Positions 16,312 to 25,014 are shown, counted from the stretch's first letter. The stretch: DNA of 56,708 bases from Bacteroidales bacterium (GCA_011620595.1 WOYX01000019.1:1-56708); one strand, 5' to 3'. Translations and numbers: made by a program. Notes: generated from the sequence alone by a model not told the origin.

Positions 16312-16420
16312 CATAAAAATGGCCAGAATAACGTATTGGCGATCCACTTCGGTTCGTGTGCGGGTCTTCACGTTTTTAAATGTGTTGCAGAATATTATCT
16401 TTATGCCGGTTTGATTCGCC

Positions 16421-16476
16421 GGTCCGACTATTTTTGTGTCATGTCTGGACTGCCCGCCAGGTCCGACTATTTTTGT
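16421..16476 (+). promoter_or_regulatory. Duplicated 17-bp element with TATTTTTG, upstream of dipeptidase
   Basis: The 17-mer ggtccgactatttttgt occurs at 16421-16437 and again at 16460-16476, 39 bp apart. Each contains TATTTTTG, a match to the TAnnTTTG minus-7 box; the second lies 25 bp before the start codon. A well-spaced upstream TTG is not evident (TTTG at 16410 is only 15 bp from the first), so this is a tentative promoter pair. Confidence 0.4.
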
Positions 16477-16499
16477 TGTTTAACTGAAACAAAATTTTT

Positions 16500-18122
16500 A
16501 TGAAACCAACCTCCCGATTCTTCTCCGCCGTTCTGACGGTTGTATTGCTAAATCTATCTCTTATTGTCTATTCTCAACCTGAGAAGGATATAGACCCTGA
16601 CGGCCCCGGCTACGCAGAGAACTGCACCAGCATCATGGTAGGCAGGCTGGCCTCCACCGACGGCTCGGTGATGACATCGCACACCTGCGACGGCAGGTAC
16701 CGTACCTGGCTCGAAGTGGTACCGGCAATGACTTTCGAGAGGGACACTGTCCACCCTGTCTACTGGGGCACCCTCTTCACCGAGGAGGCATGGGATATGA
16801 CCAACGTGACCCGCAAGGGCGAAATCCCGGAGGTGAAATCAACATATGCCTTCCTCAGCACCGCCTATCCGTGCCTCAATGAGAAGCAGCTGGCCATTGG
16901 TGAAACCACGATCTACGGACGCAGGGAACTCATCAATACGGAGGGTTTGTTTCTCATCGAGGAGCTTGAGAAGATTGCCCTTCAGCGCTGCACAACAGCA
17001 CGCCAGGCTATTGCTCTTATAGGCTCGCTGGCAGAGCAGTATGGTTACGGTGACATGGCAGAATGCATCACTATTGCCGACCCGCGGGAGGTGTGGCAGC
17101 TTGAGATAGCCGGCTCGGGCCCGGGTAAGCCATCCTCGCTGTGGGTAGCACAGAGGATCCCCGATGACCATGTGGGCATTGCCGCCAACATTCCGAGGAT
17201 CTCTGATGTTAATTTCAGGGACCCCGATCACTTCATGACCTCAACGGACCTCCGGAAGAAAGCAAAGGAGCTGGGTTACTGGGACGGGAAGGAGCCTTTC
17301 AAGTTTTACAAGGTGATAGGCACCGGCAAGCCCTACGCAATACGCGAGTTCTTTGTACTGAACACCCTCGCCCCTGACCTGAACCTGACGATGGAGATGG
17401 AAGAGCTGCCCTTCTCGGTGAAGCCGGAGAAAAAGCTCTCGGTGAGTGATGTAATGGCTCTCTTCCGCGAGACATACGAGGGAACACCCTATGACATGAC
17501 AAAAAATCTCATGGTCAGTGTAACCCGCAGGGACGAATCGGGCAACCAGGTTACCGACACCGTCAAGTCGCCCATCGTCTCCAACTGGATGAGCACTGAT
17601 ATGCGCAATCTGGTCAATGAGCTCAGGCCCGGTACCGTTGAGAGGCAGCGTACCATTGCAATAGCAGGCTGTTCGTACTCACACGTGATACAGTGCCGCG
17701 ACTGGCTGCCGGACGAGGTAGGTGCCGTGGCATGGTTTTCGTTTGACAACCCGGGACAGAGCCCGCGCATACCTGTTTTTTCAGGTACCATGGCGCTCCC
17801 TGAGAGCTTCCGCATCTGCGGTCAGCACCGCTACCGCGAGGATGCCGCCATATGGGCATTCCGCGAAGCCAACAGACTCTCCACGGTGAACTGGGAGAGA
17901 GGACGCAAACTAATAGAGCCGGCCGTTGCCGATATGGAGCATAAGGCTCTCGCCGAGCTGCCGGCCCTGGAGGAGCGAGTAAAAACACTCGTATCTGAAG
18001 GCAAGAACGAAGAAGCAAGCAAAGCCGTCACCGAGTACACCAATGCATTTGCTCACGGCGCCATGAGCAGATGGCAGGAACTGAAAAGGGAACTCTGGCA
18101 GATGTTCGGCAGAGGATTCTGA
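16500..18122 (+). CDS. C69-family dipeptidase (PepD-like), secreted
   Basis: 540 residues. A signal peptide (about residues 1-25, ending IVYSQP) is followed by PGYAENCTSIMVG, where the Cys is the expected N-terminal nucleophile of C69 dipeptidases after propeptide removal, although here it lies some 40 residues in. The body (STDGSVMTSHTCDG and later segments) follows the family over normal length. It probably hydrolyses dipeptides in the periplasm. The gene is the first on the plus strand after the peptide island and is markedly GC-richer than it, so it marks the island's right boundary. The start is the ATG 25 bp after the second TATTTTTG element. Confidence 0.88.
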   Translation: MKPTSRFFSAVLTVVLLNLSLIVYSQPEKDIDPDGPGYAENCTSIMVGRLASTDGSVMTSHTCDGRYRTWLEVVPAMTFERDTVHPVYWGTLFTEEAWDMTNVTRKGEIPEVKSTYAFLSTAYPCLNEKQLAIGETTIYGRRELINTEGLFLIEELEKIALQRCTTARQAIALIGSLAEQYGYGDMAECITIADPREVWQLEIAGSGPGKPSSLWVAQRIPDDHVGIAANIPRISDVNFRDPDHFMTSTDLRKKAKELGYWDGKEPFKFYKVIGTGKPYAIREFFVLNTLAPDLNLTMEMEELPFSVKPEKKLSVSDVMALFRETYEGTPYDMTKNLMVSVTRRDESGNQVTDTVKSPIVSNWMSTDMRNLVNELRPGTVERQRTIAIAGCSYSHVIQCRDWLPDEVGAVAWFSFDNPGQSPRIPVFSGTMALPESFRICGQHRYREDAAIWAFREANRLSTVNWERGRKLIEPAVADMEHKALAELPALEERVKTLVSEGKNEEASKAVTEYTNAFAHGAMSRWQELKRELWQMFGRGF

Positions 18123-18198
18123 TCAGAGTAGCGGCAGAAGGTTCTGCCAATAATTCCGGCAGAGGACTCTGACAATAACAGCGGCAGGGATTTTGCAG
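18106..18198 (+). repeat. Imperfect tandem repeats after the dipeptidase gene
   Basis: Four related segments begin cggcagaggattctg, cggcagaaggttctg, cggcagaggactctg and cggcagggattttg, spaced about 25-35 bp. The first overlaps the dipeptidase 3' end and the last ends at the HydE start region. No clear function; possibly local slippage or duplication. Confidence 0.5.
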
Positions 18199-18202
18199 GT
18201 TG

Positions 18203-19429
18203 ATGAATCAGCGGATCCTGAGGGTCATTGCACAAAAGGATTCTGAGGATTATGGCGGAAGGAACTTATTGATAAAATTCAGGCAGGATGATGAACCTTG
18301 CCTGCATAGTATTGTTAATGATGCAAGGCAAACTCTACCCGTGACCTCCGGAATAGCAAACATACTCGAAAAGAGAGACCATGACCGGTCTGACATTCTC
18401 GCCATGTTGCAATGCAGTGAGGAAGAGGCTCCGCTGCTCTTCCGCAAGGCTGCCACGGTGAGAGACAAGTATCTCGGCAACAACGTCTATCTGAGAGGTC
18501 TTATTGAGTATTCCAACGTGTGTGGTAAAAACTGTCTTTACTGCGGCCTCAGACGTGACAACCATTCTATTGCGAGGTATACCCTGACCAGAGACGAAGT
18601 GCTGGAGGCGGCGATGACCGCCTACCATCACAACCTGGGATCGATAGCCATCCAGTCGGGGGAGAACACGTCAAAGGCATTCATTGATAACGTAGAAGAA
18701 CTGGTCAGAGAGATCGTCAGTCTCACCGGAGGAAGACTGGGTATCACCCTCTCCCTGGGTGAGCAGAGCAGGGAGACATACCGTCGCTGGTTTGAAGCAG
18801 GAGCCCACCGCTACCTGCTACGCATCGAGGCCTCAAGTGAGGCGCTCTATCGCAAAATACATCCGGACAATGAGATGCACAGATACCAGCGGCGAGTCGA
18901 ATGCCTGAAAATCATACAGGAAGAGGGTTACCAGACAGGTACGGGGGTGATGGTGGGCCTGCCATACCAGACCATGAGCCATCTGGCTGATGACATTATC
19001 TTCATGCGCGATTTTGATATAGACATGTGCGGCATGGGACCGTTCATCGAGCACTCTGCAACTCCGCTGGGCCGCAGGGGCACTGACAATCTCTTCCTCA
19101 GGGAGCGTTTCAACCTGACTCTCAGGATGATAGCTATACTGCGCATCATCATGAAGGATATCAACATAGTTGCTTCCACAGCCATGCAGACCGTCGACAA
19201 GGCAGGACGCGAGAAGGCGATAGCCTGCGGGGCAAACGTAGTCATGCCAAATCTTACTCCTGCAAAGTACAGGGAGGGATACCTCATCTATGAAGGCAAA
19301 CCGGGATACCGTGAGATAACCGATGACAACATCAGTGGCCTGGACCTGGGAATGATACCCGGCACAACCGTATGCCTCGGCGTATGGGGTGACACTCCCC
19401 ATTACAGCAAGAGGGTAGCCAAAGCGTAA
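18203..19429 (+). CDS. hydE: [FeFe] hydrogenase maturase HydE (radical SAM)
   Basis: A radical SAM enzyme of H-cluster assembly, which acts with HydG and HydF to build the 2Fe subcluster. The CxxxCxxC motif is in YSNVCGKNCLYCGLRRD (about residues 107-114). The rest (NLGSIAIQSGENT, GTGVMVGLPYQT, GMGPFIEHSATPL, ASTAMQTVD) follows HydE and not BioB. At 408 residues it is some 50 longer than usual because of an N-terminal extension. The ATG at 18203 is chosen over the adjacent TTG, but the real start could be the internal GTG near 18341. It lies on the plus strand, apart from hydG, between two peptidase genes. Cytoplasmic. Confidence 0.93.
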   Translation: MNQRILRVIAQKDSEDYGGRNLLIKFRQDDEPCLHSIVNDARQTLPVTSGIANILEKRDHDRSDILAMLQCSEEEAPLLFRKAATVRDKYLGNNVYLRGLIEYSNVCGKNCLYCGLRRDNHSIARYTLTRDEVLEAAMTAYHHNLGSIAIQSGENTSKAFIDNVEELVREIVSLTGGRLGITLSLGEQSRETYRRWFEAGAHRYLLRIEASSEALYRKIHPDNEMHRYQRRVECLKIIQEEGYQTGTGVMVGLPYQTMSHLADDIIFMRDFDIDMCGMGPFIEHSATPLGRRGTDNLFLRERFNLTLRMIAILRIIMKDINIVASTAMQTVDKAGREKAIACGANVVMPNLTPAKYREGYLIYEGKPGYREITDDNISGLDLGMIPGTTVCLGVWGDTPHYSKRVAKA

Positions 19430-19508
19430 TATGCTGCACAACAAATTCCGGCTGTAACAACAAGACCCTATTTTTACGAAATTGCTCACAATATTTAAAC
19501 CTGATCAG

Positions 19509-22079
19509 ATGAAAAGAAACCTGCTTTCATTTCTGATCCTTCTGGCATCACTGACGGTAAGCGGCCAGACGGACCTCTCCTATTTCCTTCCCTCAGCCGT
19601 AAGCTATAGTGCATCAATACCGGAACCTGCAACAATAATCGGTCATCAGCCGGGTGAGTGGCACGTGACACACGACAGGCTGCTGGGTTACATGAAACTC
19701 CTTGACGGCCTCTCAGAAAGAGCAGTGTGGGAGAAGTATGGCCACAGCTGGGAAGGAAGAGAGCTGGGCCAGCTTATCATAACCTCCGTGGAGAACATGA
19801 GCCGGCTTGAGCAGATCAGGAGGGAGCATCTCAGGCTCTCCGACCCGTCAGTTGCAAAATCTGTTGATGTGAGCAACATGCCTGTTGTCATCAAGCTGGG
19901 GTACGGTGTCCACGGCAATGAGTCGAGTGCCCAGAATGCCTCATTGCTGACGGCCTATTACCTGGTTGCCGGAGAGGGTCCGGAGATAGAAAAGATACTC
20001 AGAAACGCAGTCATTCTCATTGACCCCTGCCTCAACCCTGACGGGCTGCAGCGTCACTCCACCTGGGTCAATATGAACCGCGGGATGACCCTTACCACCG
20101 ATCCTGCCAGCCGTGAATTCAATGAAGCCTGGCCGGGCGGAAGGACCAACCACTACTGGTTTGACCTCAACCGCGACTACATCATGCTCCAGCACCCCGA
20201 GACGGTAGGAAGGGTGGCAGCCTTCTTCCGTTGGATGCCAAATATCAATACCGACCATCACGAGATGGGCGCCAACTCCACCTTTTTCTTTCAGCCCGGG
20301 GTACAGTCGAGGAATAACCCCCTGGTGCCTGCTGACAACCAGGAGCTTACCGCCGAGATAGGCAAATATCACTCCAGGTTCCTCAATGAAATAGGAAGTC
20401 TTTATTATACGGAGGAGAGTTTTGACGACTTCTATCTCGGTAAGGGTTCATCCTATCCCGATATTCACGGGTCAATAGGCATCCTCTTTGAGCAGGCAGG
20501 AGCAAAAGGACATCTGCGCGAGGTTCCGGGCGGCCTGCTCTCATTTCCCTTTGCCATAAGAAACCAGTTCACCGTCACGCTTTCAACCATCGAGGCGGGT
20601 ATTGAGATGAGGGAGAAGCTTCTCAACATGCAGCGCGACTTCTATCTTTCTGCCTTGCGTGAGGCTGAGGCCTCACCGGTGAAGGGATATCTATTCAGTA
20701 TTGCCGGCGACAGGGGGGCAGGCAGTAAGTTCATCGAGAACCTGCTGAGACATCATATCGAGGTGTACGGTTGCGGACGCACCCTGACGAAGAACGGTGT
20801 GACCTACAACGGCAACGACAGTTATTATGTACCCCTGAAGCAGAAGGATTACCGTTTTGTCAGGAGTCTCTTTGAGCCTGTCAAGAAGTTCACCGATACG
20901 GTTTTTTATGACATATCCACGTGGGTGATGCCGATGGCCTTCAATATCAGTTACAGCACCCTGACCGGCAACGAGGCCTCCGGCATGGCCGGAGAGAAGG
21001 TGACAACACCTCCTGCATCTGAGGGAAAGCTCACCGGGTCTGATAAACCCTACGCATGGCTCTTTGAATGGAATGACTTTTTTGCACCCAGGGCTCTCTA
21101 CATGATTCAGAAAGCAGGTCTCACGGCGCGGGTCTCCGCCACACCCTTCACCCTGACGGAAGAGGGTCGCAGCCTGCGGTTCGGATATGGAACCATAATG
21201 GTACACTCGGTGCAGAAGAGTGCCACTGCAGGAGAGACGGGAGAGATCATGCGCAAGGTTGCCCGTGAGTGTGGCCTGACCATTCATGGCGCATCAACAG
21301 GACTGACATCATCGGGCATCGACCTGGGAAGCAATGAGTTCATCGCCCTGGAGATGCCTTCCGTACTGCTGCTCACCGATGAGGGAATATCGTCAGGCGA
21401 TGCCGGCGAGATTTGGCACCTGCTTGATGTCCGTTACGGGATGCAGGTTACCCTTATGCCTTCCTCAAGGCTGGCCTCCGCCTCACTATCAAGGTATAAC
21501 GTGATCATCGTTGCCGGCAACCCTCCGGTATCCCAGGCAGCCGTTGACAGGTTGAAGGATTGGAATCGTTCCGGTGGAACCCTGATAGCCTACAAGAACG
21601 GAAACAGGTGGATAGCAGCCAACGGTTTCGCAGAGATCAGTTACGTTGAGAATGCCGAAATTCCCGAAGGAGTAGGGACAAGATATGCCGACCGCTCTCT
21701 CTCGCGGGCGGTGAATATGATACCCGGGTCAATATTCATGACGAAGCTTGACCTGACCCACCCGCTCTGTTACGGGTACCAGAAAGAGCTGCTGCCTGTA
21801 TTCAAGAGAAGCTCCGCGGCAGTCAGGGAGACGGGAGCCGCTTCCAACAACCCTGTAAGATACATTGAATCACCGCTGTTAAGCGGCTACTGCACCAAAG
21901 AGAATAATCAGAGAATAGGCAACTCCCTCTTTGCTGCCGTCCATTCCGGTCCCGGCAGGGTGATTTCGATCTATGATGATACCAATTTCAGGGCAATATG
22001 GTTCGGCACTGCAAAAATATTTGCCAATGCCGTCTTCTTTGGTCAGACACTCAGGCAGGAAAGCAGATACGGCCAATAG
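19509..22079 (+). CDS. M14-family zinc carboxypeptidase, secreted
   Basis: 856 residues from ATG 19509; a TTG nine codons upstream would put hydrophilic residues before the signal peptide, so ATG is preferred. The signal peptide ends about SGQTD. The M14 Zn site is GVHGNESSA (HxxE) with the third ligand in TDHHEMG, and DLNRDYIMLQHPE matches the catalytic domain. A long C-terminal region (about 430-856) includes a glutamine-amidotransferase-like fold (YNVIIVAGNP, LKDWNRSGGTLIAYKNG) typical of large Bacteroidota M14 proteins. It likely digests peptides in the periplasm or outside. The 3' end overlaps the convergent TM1266-like gene by 29 bp. Confidence 0.88.
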   Translation: MKRNLLSFLILLASLTVSGQTDLSYFLPSAVSYSASIPEPATIIGHQPGEWHVTHDRLLGYMKLLDGLSERAVWEKYGHSWEGRELGQLIITSVENMSRLEQIRREHLRLSDPSVAKSVDVSNMPVVIKLGYGVHGNESSAQNASLLTAYYLVAGEGPEIEKILRNAVILIDPCLNPDGLQRHSTWVNMNRGMTLTTDPASREFNEAWPGGRTNHYWFDLNRDYIMLQHPETVGRVAAFFRWMPNINTDHHEMGANSTFFFQPGVQSRNNPLVPADNQELTAEIGKYHSRFLNEIGSLYYTEESFDDFYLGKGSSYPDIHGSIGILFEQAGAKGHLREVPGGLLSFPFAIRNQFTVTLSTIEAGIEMREKLLNMQRDFYLSALREAEASPVKGYLFSIAGDRGAGSKFIENLLRHHIEVYGCGRTLTKNGVTYNGNDSYYVPLKQKDYRFVRSLFEPVKKFTDTVFYDISTWVMPMAFNISYSTLTGNEASGMAGEKVTTPPASEGKLTGSDKPYAWLFEWNDFFAPRALYMIQKAGLTARVSATPFTLTEEGRSLRFGYGTIMVHSVQKSATAGETGEIMRKVARECGLTIHGASTGLTSSGIDLGSNEFIALEMPSVLLLTDEGISSGDAGEIWHLLDVRYGMQVTLMPSSRLASASLSRYNVIIVAGNPPVSQAAVDRLKDWNRSGGTLIAYKNGNRWIAANGFAEISYVENAEIPEGVGTRYADRSLSRAVNMIPGSIFMTKLDLTHPLCYGYQKELLPVFKRSSAAVRETGAASNNPVRYIESPLLSGYCTKENNQRIGNSLFAAVHSGPGRVISIYDDTNFRAIWFGTAKIFANAVFFGQTLRQESRYGQ

Positions 22080-22575
22080 CTATATCATCTATCTCCCTGA
22101 GAGCCTTCTCCAGTGAGATGAACTGGCCGGCATCTCCTGACAGTTCCAGGAGGATAAGGCCTGCCGGCTCGCCGAAATAGACCTCGTTCACGCCAAGCCT
22201 GGTCCTGATGACACAGCCGTAGGTGGTCAGGATCTCCTGGACCCGTATGCCCAGTTCATCACGGCGAGGGACCAATATTCCCAGCAAGGTTATGCCTTCG
22301 CAGCCACCAGGTGCATCTGACACTCCCTGGGAAAATACCATATCCTGCACGAATATCCCCTCTATCTTCCTGAGCCTTGCTGACAGCTCGTCACAGTCGT
22401 CCTGCACTCCTGCCAGATGAATAACCATGAACCCTTCCCGGCTGCACATCTCTTCACTCAGCTCATGAAAGCCGAGCCGTGTGCTGATGACCCTGCCATA
22501 ATCCGAAAGGGCTTTTTGAACCAGCCCTGCCTCCTTGATCCTGTCTGTGATCTTAATACCTGTTACTCTGACCAT
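22051..22575 (-). CDS. Tandem ACT-like TM1266-type hydrogenase-associated regulator
   Basis: 174 residues made of two similar halves, about 1-82 and 95-174. Half one has IKITDR..., YGRVISTRLGFHE, FMVIHLAG and GIFVQDMVF. Half two has ILVPRR, YGCVIRTRLGVNE, LILLELSG and DIAIGRICF. Each half resembles the small ACT-like TM1266 family annotated as iron-only hydrogenase system putative regulator, normally a single domain of about 80-90 residues. It follows hydG by 11 bp and is probably co-transcribed. Function in the family is not established. The two domains would mimic the usual dimer within one chain. Confidence 0.8.
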   Translation of the reverse strand: MVRVTGIKITDRIKEAGLVQKALSDYGRVISTRLGFHELSEEMCSREGFMVIHLAGVQDDCDELSARLRKIEGIFVQDMVFSQGVSDAPGGCEGITLLGILVPRRDELGIRVQEILTTYGCVIRTRLGVNEVYFGEPAGLILLELSGDAGQFISLEKALREIDDIAIGRICFPA

Positions 22576-22586
22576 GATGGATAATT

Positions 22587-24008
22587 TTAATAGTAGAGGT
22601 CTCTCTCCCCGATTCTGATACGTTCAATCTTCTTCCTTATGCTTTGCTTCATCCCCTCATCGAGGTCGGCCATGTTCTTTTCAATGGCCTTCCATCCCTT
22701 CTCCGCAAGTTCGGGTGAGGCATAGTCGACGATATACTCTGACAGAGTGAGTATTGCGTTGGGGGTGCAGTAGCGCTTGATGAACCCCGGCACTGAGAAC
22801 TCCATAAAGTGCTCACCGGTGCGTCCGAGGCGGTAGCAGGCAGTGCAGAAAGAGGGGATGTAATCATTCTCTATCAGCTCGTCTATCACATCGGCGAGTG
22901 ATCTCTCATCATTGATCTTAAACTGCTCGCGGTTGAGGTTCTGCTCGGCATTCTTTGAGGCAGAGTATCCTCCAAGCTCAAGCTTCGTTCCGCCGTCTAT
23001 CTGTGATATTCCGAAAGCCATTGCCTCATGCCTTACATCGGGCGACTCGCGGGCCGTGAGGATCAGTCCCGTGTAAGGCACCGCCAGACGAAGAATGGCT
23101 ATCAGCTTCTTGAAGTTGTCGTCAGTGACAAAATATTTCGGGTCGATGTTGAGAGCCGAGGCATCCTTGATCCTGGGGAAGGAGATGGTATGCGGCCCCA
23201 CGTTATAGCAGGCCTCCAGGTGATTGGTATGCCTTACCAGCCCCATCACCTCATACCTCCAGTCGTAGAGACCGATGAGTGCCCCGATGCCTACATCGTC
23301 GATACCGGCCTCCTGTGCCCTGTCAAGTGCTGTCAGTCGCCAGTTGTAGTCTTTTTTCTTCCCGCCCAGGTGATACCACGAGTATGCTTCCGGATGATAT
23401 GTCTCCTGGAATATCTGGTAGGTCCCTATTCCTGCCCTGCCCACGGTACGGAAGCCGTCTATGTCGAGAGGTGAGGCATTGATATTGACCCTGCGTATCT
23501 CTCCCCTGTCCTTCCTGATACTGTAGACCAGCCTGACGGTATGGGCAATATACTCAGGGCCATAATCAGGATGCTCCCCATAGACAAGGATGAGCCTCTT
23601 CTGTCCGTTATCCTCGAGTGCCTCAACCTCGCCCCTGATCTCCTCATCAGTCAGTGTCTTGCGCGTTGCCTCCTTGTTGGTGACCCTGAATCCGCAGTAC
23701 TGGCAGTTGTTGGTGCACTTGTTACCGAGGTAGAGCGGAGCGAAAAGCACAATCCGGTTGCCGTAGACCTTTTTCTTGAGCTCCTGTGCGCCCGCCTTTA
23801 TCTCCTCCACGAGGTCGCCTTCGGCGTTAAGGAGGGCAGCGGTTTCGGCCATTGTAAGACGTTCCTTGGAGAGCGACTTGGCTATCAGCTCCCTGACCCT
23901 TACCTTATCTGTCTTTGTGTTCTCAAGAATGGACCAGATCTCAGCAGGGTCAATAAAAGGCTCCATGCGACGATCTGGTATGCTAAGCTTTTCCGGATTG
24001 AATTTCAT
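22587..24008 (-). CDS. hydG: [FeFe] hydrogenase maturase HydG
   Basis: 473 residues, the usual length. HydG is a radical SAM tyrosine lyase that makes the CO and CN ligands of the H-cluster. The SAM cluster motif is NKCTNNCQYCGFR. The C-terminal second cluster motif CTACYRLGRT with a further Cys 22 residues after the second gives the HydG-specific CX2CX22C, which ThiH lacks. It starts 78 bp after the RibF-like stop; TATCTTTG on the minus strand (24046-24053) may give it its own promoter. Cytoplasmic. The partner HydE is on the other strand and HydF is not in the window. Confidence 0.96.
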   Translation of the reverse strand: MKFNPEKLSIPDRRMEPFIDPAEIWSILENTKTDKVRVRELIAKSLSKERLTMAETAALLNAEGDLVEEIKAGAQELKKKVYGNRIVLFAPLYLGNKCTNNCQYCGFRVTNKEATRKTLTDEEIRGEVEALEDNGQKRLILVYGEHPDYGPEYIAHTVRLVYSIRKDRGEIRRVNINASPLDIDGFRTVGRAGIGTYQIFQETYHPEAYSWYHLGGKKKDYNWRLTALDRAQEAGIDDVGIGALIGLYDWRYEVMGLVRHTNHLEACYNVGPHTISFPRIKDASALNIDPKYFVTDDNFKKLIAILRLAVPYTGLILTARESPDVRHEAMAFGISQIDGGTKLELGGYSASKNAEQNLNREQFKINDERSLADVIDELIENDYIPSFCTACYRLGRTGEHFMEFSVPGFIKRYCTPNAILTLSEYIVDYASPELAEKGWKAIEKNMADLDEGMKQSIRKKIERIRIGERDLYY

Positions 24009-24045
24009 TTTTTGTCAAATTGAATATCGTAATGAATAAATTATA

Positions 24046-24053
24046 CAAAGATA
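24046..24053 (-). promoter_or_regulatory. Possible minus-7 element before hydG
   Basis: TATCTTTG on the minus strand, 38 bp upstream of the hydG ATG, matches TAnnTTTG. No well-placed TTG upstream box is visible, so hydG may instead be read from the long upstream operon. Confidence 0.35.
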
Positions 24054-24086
24054 CGGAAATTCGGGGCCTCTTCGGCTCTGTCACGG

Positions 24087-25004
24087 TCAAAAAATGAGCT
24101 CCTTCATCTCCCTGACACCTTCAGCGAGAGCCAGCCCTGTATCTTTCCCGGTTCCTGAGGCTGTCAGTCTTTTATGAAAGAAAAGGGTCAATCGTTTTCC
24201 CGGGATGTCATCCTCGAAATTTTCAAGGTGAAGGTACACCCGGGAACTGAGGGATCCGTTATCGGCAATGCATACCATCCCCCTGGAATAGTAGGTATCT
24301 GCCGCACATGATACGGCATAGAGTCCCGGTGGAGGCACCAGCTTGTTCGGATTAGTAACGGGGATGGATATGAGCGGCACTCCCTCATCTGCCCCCATGC
24401 CGGGATCATCCTTCACTGCCGTCCCTATTATAATATAATAATGATCAAGATAGGCATTGGCCCGCTGTATATAGCCCTCTGAGAGTGCCTGCCGGATACG
24501 GGTGGAGCTGACTGTTTCATTCTGCACCTCCTGCATAGGTATCTCCTCAGCCTCAAAACCGTATTTCTGCCTCCATTGCCAGAGCTTGCTGTAATCGCCC
24601 TCCTGATTGAATCCGAAATGGTGGTTATGGCCCACGACTATCACTTTTGCCCTGAGTATACCGCAGAGTATCTCCCGGACAAACTCTTCGCCGGTAATAC
24701 GTGAGAAGTCACGTGTAAACTCAATGATTATCACATTGTCCAGTCCTGCCTTACTAAGCATCTCCGTCTTCTCCTCCTGTGAACATATAAGCTTCAGACC
24801 CCTCCCTGCAGTCTCCGGGTAAAGCACCACCCGCGGATGGGGATGGAAAGTGATAAGGACGCTCTCTCCGTCATGTTCAGCTGCCAGCTTCTTCAGCCTC
24901 CTGATGATGGTCTTGTGTCCTATGTGTACCCCATCAAAGGTACCGGTGGTAACTACCGGCGATCTGATAACGGCAGCCTCCTCAAAACTTCTGAATATCC
25001 GCAT
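24087..25004 (-). CDS. RibF-like FAD synthetase with degenerate riboflavin kinase domain
   Basis: 305 residues, the length of bifunctional RibF. The N-terminal FMN adenylyltransferase half is intact: TGTFDGVHIGH (20-30) with the HxGH nucleotide site, ITFHPHP, and SSTRIRQAL (166-174). The C-terminal riboflavin kinase half (about 188-290) has lost its signatures. The expected GFPTAN reads ISIPVTN, and the catalytic Glu of the ExHL motif is Tyr (RVYLHLENF, Tyr257). It is therefore predicted to make FAD from FMN but not FMN from riboflavin. It follows rex by 10 bp inside the hydrogenase operon. A second, complete RibF would be expected elsewhere. Confidence 0.85.
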   Translation of the reverse strand: MRIFRSFEEAAVIRSPVVTTGTFDGVHIGHKTIIRRLKKLAAEHDGESVLITFHPHPRVVLYPETAGRGLKLICSQEEKTEMLSKAGLDNVIIIEFTRDFSRITGEEFVREILCGILRAKVIVVGHNHHFGFNQEGDYSKLWQWRQKYGFEAEEIPMQEVQNETVSSTRIRQALSEGYIQRANAYLDHYYIIIGTAVKDDPGMGADEGVPLISIPVTNPNKLVPPPGLYAVSCAADTYYSRGMVCIADNGSLSSRVYLHLENFEDDIPGKRLTLFFHKRLTASGTGKDTGLALAEGVREMKELIF

Positions 25005-25014
25005 TAACCGTAGC

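Noticed and set aside
18106-18198. Imperfect repeats before hydE as a riboswitch or REP element
   Set aside because: The copies do not form a stable symmetrical hairpin and match no riboswitch core that I can recognise; kept only as a repeat.
18833-19489. 218-residue minus-strand frame antisense to hydE
   Set aside because: It is a shadow of a GC-rich conserved gene, with no recognisable domain and no ribosome site.
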